Shown here one piece after another: positions 26,713 through 34,978 of a stretch of 64,000 nucleotides of DNA (position 1 is the first letter of the stretch; the number at the start of each line of letters is the position of its first letter). Location of the stretch: the NCBI GenBank assembly GCA_024236415.1, contig JACKKN010000003.1, positions 323,492 to 387,491 of the forward strand, in the 5' to 3' direction. This DNA is from Hyphomicrobiales bacterium. Lineage in GTDB: Bacteria; Pseudomonadota; Alphaproteobacteria; Rhodospirillales; JACKKN01. Below the pieces are notes generated by a model. It did no database searches. It saw only the letters and a program-made list of their open reading frames with translations, and was not told the DNA's origin. Both the position numbers and the translations under genes were made by a program.

Positions 26713-28236
26713 GTGAATCAGGGCGTTTTTGACATCGCCATCATCGGCGGCGGCATCAACGGCTGCGGCATCGCCCGCGACGCCGCGGGGCGGGGCCTGT
26801 CCGTGTTCCTGGCCGAACAGCGGGACCTGGCCAGCGGCACCTCGTCGGCCTCGACCAAGCTGATCCACGGCGGCCTGCGCTACCTGGAGCACCGGGAATT
26901 CGGCCTGGTGCGCGAATCCCTGATGGAGCGCGAGGTGCTGTGGGCCATGGCGCCGCACATCATCTGGCCGCTGCGCTTCGTGCTGCCGCACCACCGGGCC
27001 CTGCGCCCGGCCTGGCTGATCCGCCTGGGGCTGTTCCTGTACGACCACCTGGGCGGGCGCCGGCTGCTGCCGGCCTCGCGGACGCTGGACCTGCGCCGCG
27101 ACGCTGCCGGCGCGCCCCTGAAGGACGCCTTCACTCGCGCCTTCGAATATTCCGACTGCTGGGTCGACGACGCCCGCTTGGTGGTGCTGACGGCCATGGA
27201 CGCCGCCCGCCTGGGCGCCGAGATCAGGGTCCGGACCGAGGTCCTGTCGGCGACCCGCGCCGACGGCCTGTGGCGGGTCGAGGTGCGGGACCGGGAAACC
27301 GGTGTGCGGCGGACCGTGGCCGCCCGGGTCCTGGTCAACGCCGCCGGGCCCTGGGTGTCCCAGGTGCTGGACCACCGGGTCGGGCTGAAGACCCGTGCCC
27401 ACGCCCGCCTGGTCAAGGGCAGCCACATTGTGGTGCCGCGGCTGTTCGACCACGACCGCGCCTACATCTTCCAGAACGCCGACCAGCGCGTGGTGTTCGC
27501 CATCCCCTACCAGGACGATTTCACCCTGATCGGCACCACCGACGTGGACTTCGAGGGCGACCCGGCCACCGTCGCCATCTCCGACGCCGAGGTCGCCTAT
27601 CTGTGCGCCAGCGCGTCGGACTACTTCCAGGTCCCGGTCACCCCGGAGTCGGTGGCCTGGTCCTATTCCGGCATCCGGCCGCTGTACGACGACGGCGGCG
27701 CGGCGGCCCAGGAGATCACCCGCGACTATGTGCTGGACTTGCAGGGCGGCGGCGACGCGCCGGCGGTGCTGAACATCTTCGGCGGCAAGATCACCACCTA
27801 CCGCCACCTGGCCGAGGAGGCCCTGGACAAGCTGCGCCCGCACCTGCCGGCCATGGGCGGGCCCTGGACCCGGGGTTCGCACCTGCCCGGCGGCGATTTC
27901 GACCCGCGCGGGTTCGCGGCCCTGGCCGGCGACCTGACGACGGCCTTTCCGGCCCTGGACCCGGGCCTGCTGCGCCGCCTGGCGCGCGCCTACGGCACCC
28001 GGGCCCGCGAGATTCTGGACGGGGCGGCCGGCGCGGCGGACCTGGGCCGCCATTTCGGCGCCGGCCTGTACGCGCGCGAGGTGGCCTACCTGGTGCGCCG
28101 GGAATGGGCGGTCAGCGCCGAGGACATCCTGTGGCGCCGCACCAAGCTGGGCCTGCGCCTGTCGCCGGACCGGGTCCGCGCCCTGGATGCATGGCTGGCC
28201 GAGCAAAGGTCCCGGGCCAGCGACCCCGCCGCGTGA
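26713..28236 (+). CDS. glpD: Aerobic glycerol-3-phosphate dehydrogenase GlpD
   Basis: 507-residue FAD enzyme oxidising glycerol-3-phosphate to dihydroxyacetone phosphate at the membrane and feeding quinones. The FAD motif is DIAIIGGGINGCGIARDAAGRG; SSASTKLIHGGLRYLEH, NAAGPWVS, FAIPYQDDFTLIGTTD and SYSGIRPLYDD are GlpD signatures. GTG at 26713 has GGGAAAG upstream; a second GTG at 26689 would add eight residues but lacks a ribosome site. The preceding GlpR-like repeat suggests glycerol-3-phosphate induction. Confidence 0.92.
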   Translation: MNQGVFDIAIIGGGINGCGIARDAAGRGLSVFLAEQRDLASGTSSASTKLIHGGLRYLEHREFGLVRESLMEREVLWAMAPHIIWPLRFVLPHHRALRPAWLIRLGLFLYDHLGGRRLLPASRTLDLRRDAAGAPLKDAFTRAFEYSDCWVDDARLVVLTAMDAARLGAEIRVRTEVLSATRADGLWRVEVRDRETGVRRTVAARVLVNAAGPWVSQVLDHRVGLKTRAHARLVKGSHIVVPRLFDHDRAYIFQNADQRVVFAIPYQDDFTLIGTTDVDFEGDPATVAISDAEVAYLCASASDYFQVPVTPESVAWSYSGIRPLYDDGGAAAQEITRDYVLDLQGGGDAPAVLNIFGGKITTYRHLAEEALDKLRPHLPAMGGPWTRGSHLPGGDFDPRGFAALAGDLTTAFPALDPGLLRRLARAYGTRAREILDGAAGAADLGRHFGAGLYAREVAYLVRREWAVSAEDILWRRTKLGLRLSPDRVRALDAWLAEQRSRASDPAA

Positions 28237-28254
28237 CGGGGCGGCGGGCAGACG

Positions 28255-28668
28255 TCAGTTCGGCACTTGCGCGTCGCCGTCCATGAACTTCTTGTAGTCC
28301 ATGTCCGATTTGCGGATGTGGTTGACCAGCCACTTTTCCAGGAACTCGTTGACCTGATCGGCCAGGTAGAAGGGGCTTTCGGCGGACCGCTGGTAGGTGG
28401 CCTTGACCGTATCCACCCATTCGACGAAGGACCGGTGCTGGGCCATGTGGGCCTTGATTTCGGGATACTCCAGGCGCCGCATCAGTTCCTCTTCGCGGGC
28501 GAAGTGCCCGGCGGCGTAATCCTCCAGGCGGCCGATGATCCCGGCCATGAACCGGGCGCCCCTGTCGGAGTCCTCCAGTTCACGCACCAGGGCGAACAGG
28601 CCCTGGTGGTCCCGGTCGACACCGGCGTCGCCGACGCGCAAGTCCTCGGTCCACTGAAACGTACTCAT
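28255..28668 (-). CDS. Bacteriohemerythrin
   Basis: 137-residue four-helix diiron O2-binding protein. Ligand motifs are present in order: VDRDHQGLF (His21), HFAREEELM, HMAQHRSFVEWV and NHIRKSDMDYKKFM, giving five His plus Glu and Asp. It lies 18 bp downstream of dctM on the same strand and converges with glpD. As the last gene of the aromatic uptake/cleavage operon it might store or deliver O2 for the ring-cleaving dioxygenases, but this is conjecture. Confidence 0.9.
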   Translation of the reverse strand: MSTFQWTEDLRVGDAGVDRDHQGLFALVRELEDSDRGARFMAGIIGRLEDYAAGHFAREEELMRRLEYPEIKAHMAQHRSFVEWVDTVKATYQRSAESPFYLADQVNEFLEKWLVNHIRKSDMDYKKFMDGDAQVPN

Positions 28669-28686
28669 GGTGTTCGATACCCCCTT

Positions 28687-29973
28687 CTAAAGAAGGCCCA
28701 GGGCGAGCCAGGGGAAGGCCACCAGCAAGGCCAGCCGGACCAGGTCCGACAACACGAAAGGGAAGACCCCCTTGAAGATCTCCTTGATGGGAATGTCCGG
28801 CGCCACCGTCTTGATGACGAACACGTTCATGCCCACCGGCGGGGTGATCAGCCCCAACTCGACGGTGATCACCGTGACGATGCCGAACCAGACGGGGTCG
28901 AAACCCGCGGATTCGATCAGCGGATAGACCACCGGCACGGTCAGCAGCAGCATGGCGATGCTGTCCATGACGCAACCCAGCAGCACGTACAGGATCAACA
29001 CCGTGAGTAGCACGGCATAGGGGGGCAGGTCCAGACTGCCGACGATCTCCACCAGCGAGAACGAGATGCGCGACACCGACAGGAAGTACCCGAAGATCTC
29101 GGCGCCGATGATCATGAAGAAGATCATGGCCGACATGAACAGGGTTTCCTCGATGGCCTCGCGGAACTGCACGAAGGTCATGCCCCGCACCAGGGCGATC
29201 AGCAGGGTGCCCACGGCGCCCACGGCGGCGGCCTCGGTGGGGGTGAACAGGCCGGCGTAGATGCCGCCGATGATGAAGGCGAACACGGCGCCGAAGGGCA
29301 CCAGGCCGCGCAGGCCGACGAACTTCTGCCACAGGGTGGTCTTCGCGCCGGGCTGCGCCACCTCGGGCTTGATGGCCACCAGCACGGCGATGGCGACGCA
29401 GTACAGCACCAGCCCCAGCAGCCCCGGCACCACGCCGGCGATGAACATCTGGCCCACCGACTGCTCGGTGATCAGGGCATACAGCAGCAGGGCGATGGAC
29501 GGCGGGATCATGATGCCCAGCGTGCCGCCGGCGGCCAGGGTGCCGGTGGCCAGCGACGGCGCATAGCCGTTGTCGCGCATCTCGGGCAGGGCGACCCGGG
29601 CCATGCTGGCGGCGGTGGCCAGGGACGAGCCCGAGATGGCCGAGAACACGCCGCAGGACGTGACCGCGGCCAGCGCCATGCCGCCGCGCCAGCCGCCGAA
29701 CAGCGTGCGCGCGCCGGCGAACAGCTCGGCCGACATGCGGGCCTTGGACGCGAACACCCCCATCAGGATGAACATGGGGATGGGGCTGAAGCTGTAGTTG
29801 GACAGGGTCTCGAACGGGCCCGTGTCCAGGATCGCCACCGCCGGGGCGAAGGCCACGATCCAGGCGAAGCCGACGAAGCCGGTCAGCGCCATGGCCAGGG
29901 CCACCGGGCAGCGCAGGGCGATCAGCGCCAGCATGCCGGCAATGCAGACGAATCCGATCAGCGGCGCGCTCAT
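28687..29973 (-). CDS. dctM: TRAP transporter large permease DctM
   Basis: 428-residue 12-helix TRAP large membrane subunit. GVFSAISGSSLATAASMARVALPEM and GTLGIMIPPSIALLLYALITEQSVGQMFIAG are strong family signatures, repeated in the second half as ELGLITPPVGMNVFVIK. It would import an organic acid by Na+ symport with dctQ and dctP. It overlaps dctQ by 4 bp. The position within the lig regulon suggests an aromatic acid or catabolite as substrate. Confidence 0.93.
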   Translation of the reverse strand: MSAPLIGFVCIAGMLALIALRCPVALAMALTGFVGFAWIVAFAPAVAILDTGPFETLSNYSFSPIPMFILMGVFASKARMSAELFAGARTLFGGWRGGMALAAVTSCGVFSAISGSSLATAASMARVALPEMRDNGYAPSLATGTLAAGGTLGIMIPPSIALLLYALITEQSVGQMFIAGVVPGLLGLVLYCVAIAVLVAIKPEVAQPGAKTTLWQKFVGLRGLVPFGAVFAFIIGGIYAGLFTPTEAAAVGAVGTLLIALVRGMTFVQFREAIEETLFMSAMIFFMIIGAEIFGYFLSVSRISFSLVEIVGSLDLPPYAVLLTVLILYVLLGCVMDSIAMLLLTVPVVYPLIESAGFDPVWFGIVTVITVELGLITPPVGMNVFVIKTVAPDIPIKEIFKGVFPFVLSDLVRLALLVAFPWLALGLL

Positions 29974-30482
29974 GACGGGCGCTTCCCGCTCTCGGCGATG
30001 TGCGCGACCGCCACCAGGAAGCCGCGCAGGGCCAGCACCGAGGTGGCGAAGGCGGTGACGGCGTAGATGTAGGTCATGGGCAGCAGCAGGTCCTGGGTCG
30101 TCTCGCCGGTCTCGGCGACCCGGCCCACCGCCTCGAAGAAGCGGATCGCCATGCCCAGGCCCAGCAGGCCGAAGCCGAAGGTGTAGACTCCCGCCAGGAT
30201 GCCTTTCAGGCGCTCGCTCATTCTTTCCGTGAACAGGTCGACGATGACCTGTCCACGGCTCACGGAATAGGGCAGGGCAAACAGGACCATGTACAGCAGG
30301 CCGTAGCTCACCACCTCGACCGCGCCGCGGAAGGTGAAATCCACCTTGCCGCCGGTCAGCCCGAACAGGGTCCGGGAAACAACGTCCAGCAGGACCGCCG
30401 CCATCATGACGACGAGAAAGACGCCGCTCAGCACATGCATGGCATGGGCCAGCCGGTGGGCGGCGTTGATGGCGTGTTTCAC
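29970..30482 (-). CDS. dctQ: TRAP transporter small permease DctQ
   Basis: 170-residue four-helix TRAP small subunit. LLDVVSRTLFGLTGGKVDFTF and ALPYSVSRGQVIVDLFTERMS are typical (the RGxHIxVD-like loop). GTG start with a purine-rich GGAAGGGGGAAGGG upstream. It sits between dctP and dctM. Confidence 0.9.
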   Translation of the reverse strand: MKHAINAAHRLAHAMHVLSGVFLVVMMAAVLLDVVSRTLFGLTGGKVDFTFRGAVEVVSYGLLYMVLFALPYSVSRGQVIVDLFTERMSERLKGILAGVYTFGFGLLGLGMAIRFFEAVGRVAETGETTQDLLLPMTYIYAVTAFATSVLALRGFLVAVAHIAESGKRPS

Positions 30483-30510
30483 CGGACCCTTCCCCCTTCC
30501 CGGCGGTCCC

Positions 30511-31542
30511 CTAGTTGCAGGACTTGGCCAGTTCCAGGGCGCGGCCGTACACCTTCCTGGCCGGCAGGCCCTTGCCTTCCAGCTCGTCCAGGTAGGACTC
30601 GGCCGCCTTGGCCAGGACCGGCTTCCAGGCCGGGTTCTCGATCCCGCCCTCGATGGTCACGATCTCGTGCCCGGCCTTGACCGCCGCGGCGCGGCCCTTG
30701 ACGTCCAGGCCGTCGAACACCGTGGCCGCGATCTTGGACCAGGCCATGCCCGAGTTGTCGTCGATGACCTTCTTCAGGTCCGCCGGCAGGCCCGCGTAGA
30801 CGTCCTTGTTCATGGTCACGATGAAGGACAGGGTATACAGGCCGCCGACCTCGGTGTGGTGCTTGGCCAGCTCGTTCAGGCGGAACACCAGGGCGCCTTC
30901 CCAGGGCAGGGCCACGCCGTCGATGACGCCGCGCTGCATGGACTGGTAGGACTGGGGCGCCGGCATGCCCACGGGCTGGGCGCCCAGCTCTTCCAGCAGC
31001 TTGCCGACCACGGCCGTGGGCCGGCGGATGCGCATACCGGCGAAGTCGCCGGGCACCTTGATCTGCTTCTCGCTGGTATGGATGTGGCCGGGGCCGTGGG
31101 TGAACAGGAACAGGGGCCGGGTGTCGGTGTACTCGCCCGCGATCAGGCCCTCGTCATAGAGCGACTGGATGATGCACGACCCGTGCGCCGCGTTCCTGGC
31201 CACGCCGGGCAGTTCCACCACCTGGGTCAGGGGGAAGCGGTTGGCGGTGTACCCCTGCACCGTGGCGGTCACGTCGGCGATGCGGTCCTTGACCGCCTCG
31301 TACTGGGCCGGCGGCTTGGCCAGGGTGGCCGAGGGGTAGACCTCGACCTTGATGCGGCCGGCCGAATCCTGGCCCACCTTGTCGGCCCAGGCCTGGAACA
31401 GGTTCTTGTGGGTGCCGGCCACGGGCGGCCAGAAGTGGGCGAAGCGCAGGGTCACGTCGGCGGCCTGGCCGGGCAGGCTCCAGGCCAGGGCGGACAGCGC
31501 CAGGGCGCCGCCCAGCAGGGCGCGGGTGGTCTTGGTTGTCAT
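30511..31542 (-). CDS. dctP: TRAP transporter periplasmic binding protein DctP
   Basis: 343 residues with a signal peptide (about 1-27, ending GQA-A), then VTLRFAHFWPPVAGTHKNLFQAWADKV. AGMRIRRPTAVVGKLLEELGAQPVGMPAPQSYQSMQRGVIDGV is the DctP ligand region. The ATG at 31542 has GGAGG five nt upstream; upstream in-frame ATGs do not. The ligand is not readable, but the operon suggests a lignin-derived acid. Confidence 0.9.
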   Translation of the reverse strand: MTTKTTRALLGGALALSALAWSLPGQAADVTLRFAHFWPPVAGTHKNLFQAWADKVGQDSAGRIKVEVYPSATLAKPPAQYEAVKDRIADVTATVQGYTANRFPLTQVVELPGVARNAAHGSCIIQSLYDEGLIAGEYTDTRPLFLFTHGPGHIHTSEKQIKVPGDFAGMRIRRPTAVVGKLLEELGAQPVGMPAPQSYQSMQRGVIDGVALPWEGALVFRLNELAKHHTEVGGLYTLSFIVTMNKDVYAGLPADLKKVIDDNSGMAWSKIAATVFDGLDVKGRAAAVKAGHEIVTIEGGIENPAWKPVLAKAAESYLDELEGKGLPARKVYGRALELAKSCN

Positions 31543-31600
31543 CGTTTCCTCCATGGTTTCGTTGCCGTTTGGTCCGTTCGGGCGCGGCGGATGCCGCCTT

Positions 31601-32599
31601 TCAGTCAATATTCTCGGTGTCCACCTCGGCCGCCGTGGCGGCGCGGTAGCGCGGCCCGGCCACGGTCCGGTGGTTGATCAGGGCGTCCAGCCGGTCGACG
31701 GTGGTGGCGTCCAGCGCCACCGCCGCGGCGGCCAGGTTCTCCTCCAGGTGGGCGACGTTGCGGGTGCCCGGCAGGGCGATCACGTGCGGCGCCTTGGCCA
31801 GGGTCCAGGCCAGGGCCAGCTGCGCCATGGTGCAGCCGACGTCGCGGGCGACCTCGGCCATGGGGTCCAGCAGGGCCCGGTTGGCGGCGAAGTTTTCGGC
31901 CTCGAACCGCGGCAGGGTCAGGCGGATGTCGCCGGCGGGGAAGTGGTCGATGTCGCGCACCGTGCCGGTCAGGAAGCCGCGGCCCAGGGGCGCGAAGGCG
32001 ACGAAGGCGATGTCCAGCTCGCGGCAGGCGTCCAGCACCGCGATCTCGGCGTTGCGGGTCCACAGGGCGTATTCCGTCTGCACGGCGACGATGGGATGCA
32101 CGGCATGGGCCCGGCGCAGGGTCGTGGCCGAGACCTCGGACAGCCCCAGCGCGCGCACCTTGCCCTCGCGCACCAGGTCGGCGAGGGCGCCGACGCTGTC
32201 CTCGACGGGCACGGCGCGGTCCCAGCGGTGCAGGTAGTAGAGGTCGATGACGTCGGTGCGCAGGCGCCGCAGCGCGTCCTCGCAGGTCTTCTTCAGCACC
32301 TCGGGGCGGCCGTTGATCTCGCGCTTGCCGGCGTCGTTCTTGAAGGTGCCGGCCTTGCTGGCCAGCAGGTAGTCGCCGCGGCGGTGGCTGACGGCCTCGC
32401 CGATCAGGGTCTCGCTGGCGCCGAACCCGTACAGGGCGGCGCTGTCCAGGTGGTCGTATCCCATGTCCAGGGCCGCGTTCAGCACCCGGGTCCCCTCGGC
32501 CGTGTCCAGCGGCGGGCCGTACATCTGCGACAGGTTCATGCAGCCCATGCCGATGGCCGCCACCTCGAAGGATCCGATGCGCCGTCGCGCCGTGGCCAT
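31601..32599 (-). CDS. Aldo/keto reductase
   Basis: 332-residue AKR with GMGCMNLSQMYG, DMGYDHLDSAALYGFGASETLIGEAV (catalytic Asp and Tyr), LLASKAGTF (Lys) and IDLYYLHRWD (His). NADP-binding ALPGTRNVAHLEEN is at the C-terminal end. It lies between ligC and dctP, same strand, so it probably reduces an aldehyde or ketone in the aromatic route, but no precise substrate can be named. It resembles the second AKR at 49412. Confidence 0.85.
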   Translation of the reverse strand: MATARRRIGSFEVAAIGMGCMNLSQMYGPPLDTAEGTRVLNAALDMGYDHLDSAALYGFGASETLIGEAVSHRRGDYLLASKAGTFKNDAGKREINGRPEVLKKTCEDALRRLRTDVIDLYYLHRWDRAVPVEDSVGALADLVREGKVRALGLSEVSATTLRRAHAVHPIVAVQTEYALWTRNAEIAVLDACRELDIAFVAFAPLGRGFLTGTVRDIDHFPAGDIRLTLPRFEAENFAANRALLDPMAEVARDVGCTMAQLALAWTLAKAPHVIALPGTRNVAHLEENLAAAAVALDATTVDRLDALINHRTVAGPRYRAATAAEVDTENID

Positions 32600-32621
32600 G
32601 CCTCCGTCCCCCGCCCGCGCC

Positions 32622-33572
32622 CTAGCCGAAGCTCTTCTCGATGCGGTCCAGGGTCTCCATGGCCGGCAGGCACTGGGCCACGCTGCCGTTGGGCTCGCGC
32701 CCATCGCGGATGGCGGACAGGAACTCGCGGTCGATCAGCTCGATGCCGTTGCTGGACACGGCCACGCCCGACAGGTCGATGGGGTTCTCCTTGCCGTCCA
32801 CCAGGTCGTCGTAGCGGGCGATGTAGGTGCCGTTGTCGCAGATGTAGCGGAAGAAGGTGCCCAGCGGCCCGTCGTTGTTGAACGAGAGCGACAGGGTGCA
32901 GACGGCGCCCGAGGCGGCCTTCATGCCGATGGCCATGTCCATGGCGATGCCCAGCTCGGGGTGGGTGGGGCCCTGCAGGCCGAACACCTCGGTGGCCGCG
33001 CCGCCGGTCTGGTACTGGAACAGGTCCACCGTATGACAGGCATGGTGCCACAGCAGGTGGTCGGTCCAGGTGCGGGGCTCGCCCTTGGCGTTGATGTTCT
33101 TGCGGCGGAAGAAGTAGGTCTGCACGTCCATCTGCTGGATGGTCAGTTCGCCGCGCCTGATCCGGTTGTGGATCCACTGGTGGCTGGGGTTGAAGCGGCG
33201 CACGTGGCCGGCCATGGCCACCAGGCCCGTGTCGCGCTGCCTGGCCACCACGGCTTGGGAATCGGCCAGGTTGTCGGCCATGGGGATCTCGACCAGCACG
33301 TGCTTGCCGGCGTCCATGCACTGCAAGGCCTGGGCCGCGTGGACCGGCGTGGGGGTGGCCAGGATCACCGCGTCCACGTCGTCGCGGGCCAGGCTTTCCG
33401 CCAGGTCCTTGGTCCAGTGGCCGATGCCGCGTTCCTTGGCGAAGCCCTCGATGTCGTCGGGCGCGCCGCCGACCACCGAGGTGACCTGCACGCCCTCGAT
33501 GGCGGCCACGGCCTCCAGGTGCTTCATGCCGAAGGCGCCGGCAGCGCCGGCGATGCAGACTCGCATGTCCAT
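32622..33572 (-). CDS. ligC: 4-carboxy-2-hydroxymuconate-6-semialdehyde dehydrogenase LigC
   Basis: 316-residue Gfo/Idh/MocA-fold oxidoreductase. The NADP motif is CIAGAAGAFGMKHLEAV near 5-21; ATPTPVHAAQALQCMDAGKHVLVEIPMADN and WTDHLLWHHACHTVDLFQYQTG are as in LigC. It oxidises the protocatechuate ring-fission product to 2-pyrone-4,6-dicarboxylate. The length matches LigC (315). GGGGAG lies before the ATG. It follows ligB by 17 bp. Confidence 0.9.
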   Translation of the reverse strand: MDMRVCIAGAAGAFGMKHLEAVAAIEGVQVTSVVGGAPDDIEGFAKERGIGHWTKDLAESLARDDVDAVILATPTPVHAAQALQCMDAGKHVLVEIPMADNLADSQAVVARQRDTGLVAMAGHVRRFNPSHQWIHNRIRRGELTIQQMDVQTYFFRRKNINAKGEPRTWTDHLLWHHACHTVDLFQYQTGGAATEVFGLQGPTHPELGIAMDMAIGMKAASGAVCTLSLSFNNDGPLGTFFRYICDNGTYIARYDDLVDGKENPIDLSGVAVSSNGIELIDREFLSAIRDGREPNGSVAQCLPAMETLDRIEKSFG

Positions 33573-33589
33573 GTCTCCCCTGGGTCTTC

Positions 33590-34435
33590 CTAGGTCGTTT
33601 CGTTCTCGAGGATGATGTGGCCGACGGCGGTGTTCGAGGCGGGCACGTGGTAGTGGCGGTGCACCTCGCGCACGTTCTCGTCCAGGGCGCCGCGCATGAC
33701 CAGCCACATGACCAGCTCGATCCCCTCGGACCCGGCCTCGCGCAGGTACTCCACGTGCGGGATGGCGGCGGCGGCCCGGGGGTCGTGGGCGATCAGATCC
33801 AGGAACCGGTTGTCGAACTCGGAATTGATCAGCCCGGCGCGCTTCGACTGCAACTGGTGCGACATGCCGCCGGTGCCGAAGATCACCACCCGCAGGTCGC
33901 GGTCGAACGAGCGCACGGCGCGGCCGATGGCGCGGCCCAGGTTCAGGCACCGGTTGCCCGTGGGCGGCGGGTACTGGACCACGTTGACGCACAGCGGGAT
34001 CACCGGACAGGGCCATGCGTCGGGCTGGCCGAACATCAGCGACAGCGGCACGGTCAGGCCGTGGTCCACTTCCAACTTGTTGACGATGGTCAGGTCGAAC
34101 TCGTCCAGGATCACCGACTGCGCCATGTGCCAGGCCAGCTCCGGCTGGCCCTTGACCATGGGCACCGGGCGCCGGCCCCAGCCCTCGTCGGCGGGCTGGT
34201 ATTCGGCGGCACAGCCCAGAGCGAAGGTGGGGATCAGTTCCAGCGAGAAGGCCGTGGCGTGGTCGTTGTAGACCACGATCACCACGTCGGGGTCGACCTC
34301 GCGGATCCACTGCCTGGACCTCTCGAACCCGGCGAACAGGGGCCGCCAGTAGGCGTCGCCCGTGTTGCCCTGGTCGATGGCGACGCCGATCGCCGGGACG
34401 TGGGACATGGCCGCGCCGGCCACGATCTCAGCCAT
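33590..34435 (-). CDS. ligB: Extradiol dioxygenase beta subunit LigB (pair 1)
   Basis: 281-residue class III extradiol dioxygenase catalytic subunit. Fe(II) ligands are His12 (MSHVP), His59 (YNDHA) and a Glu in GIELVMWLVMRG; the catalytic His is in FGTGGMSHQL. It is clearly divergent from pair 2 at 40089. With ligA 8 bp overlapping upstream it forms a full alpha-beta enzyme. The substrate may be protocatechuate, gallate or a methylated relative; residues alone do not decide. Confidence 0.9.
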   Translation of the reverse strand: MAEIVAGAAMSHVPAIGVAIDQGNTGDAYWRPLFAGFERSRQWIREVDPDVVIVVYNDHATAFSLELIPTFALGCAAEYQPADEGWGRRPVPMVKGQPELAWHMAQSVILDEFDLTIVNKLEVDHGLTVPLSLMFGQPDAWPCPVIPLCVNVVQYPPPTGNRCLNLGRAIGRAVRSFDRDLRVVIFGTGGMSHQLQSKRAGLINSEFDNRFLDLIAHDPRAAAAIPHVEYLREAGSEGIELVMWLVMRGALDENVREVHRHYHVPASNTAVGHIILENETT

Positions 34436-34829
34436 CGGCCCATTCCTTCTTGCTGCGGTTGCCGGCGATGGGCCGGCCGCCGGCCAGCATCATGGCGCGG
34501 TATTCCTCCGAGCTGACCCCGGTCATGCGCGCCGCCAGCTCCTGGAAGTTGATGCCGTCGGTGGCCGCCAGCTTGGAGGTGTAATAGATGTTGCCGCCCA
34601 GGCGCAGCAGGCCGTCCCAGTCCCGGTCCAGCACCGCCCGGCGCTGCTCGCCGGTCATGGGGTAGCGGTCCAGGTAGGCGGCCTCGTCGGCCTTGAAGGC
34701 GTCGCGGTTGTCGGCGTGGCGCAGGCTCATGCAGAACATGTTCAGGTGATAGCCCTTGCGCGAGTGCTCGGCGTCGAACACGTAGGTGCCCGGGATGTCG
34801 TGGTAGTCCTGGTTGCCGTCCTGGCTCAT
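34428..34829 (-). CDS. ligA: Extradiol dioxygenase alpha subunit LigA (pair 1)
   Basis: 133-residue LigA-type alpha subunit. IPGTYVFDAEHSRKGYHLNMFCMSL, NRDAFKADEAAYLDRY and GGNIYYTSKLAATDGINFQELAARMTG are the conserved helices that cap the LigB active site. First gene of the leftward operon; an LTTR-type palindrome sits 115 bp upstream. Confidence 0.9.
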   Translation of the reverse strand: MSQDGNQDYHDIPGTYVFDAEHSRKGYHLNMFCMSLRHADNRDAFKADEAAYLDRYPMTGEQRRAVLDRDWDGLLRLGGNIYYTSKLAATDGINFQELAARMTGVSSEEYRAMMLAGGRPIAGNRSKKEWADG

Positions 34830-34943
34830 CGCGTCCTGCTCGCCGCCGTGTGGATCGTGAATCGGGCGTGGCTCGGAACCGCCGCCGATGGTCCGAAGCT
34901 AGCATTCAGGATGGCTAGAGAGAAATTGATTGCGGAACCGCGG

Positions 34944-34960
34944 TATTCAATTTTTGAATA
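34944..34960. promoter_or_regulatory. LysR-type operator (T-N11-A palindrome) upstream of ligA
   Basis: Perfect inverted repeat TATTCAA-TTT-TTGAATA. Its inner ATTCAA...TTGAAT fits the T-N11-A rule for LysR regulator boxes. It lies between the end of the LysR gene and the ligA start, in an AT-rich patch, so the adjacent regulator probably activates the leftward lig operon from here. Confidence 0.6.
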
Positions 34961-34978
34961 GCGGTGCACGGCCGGCGC

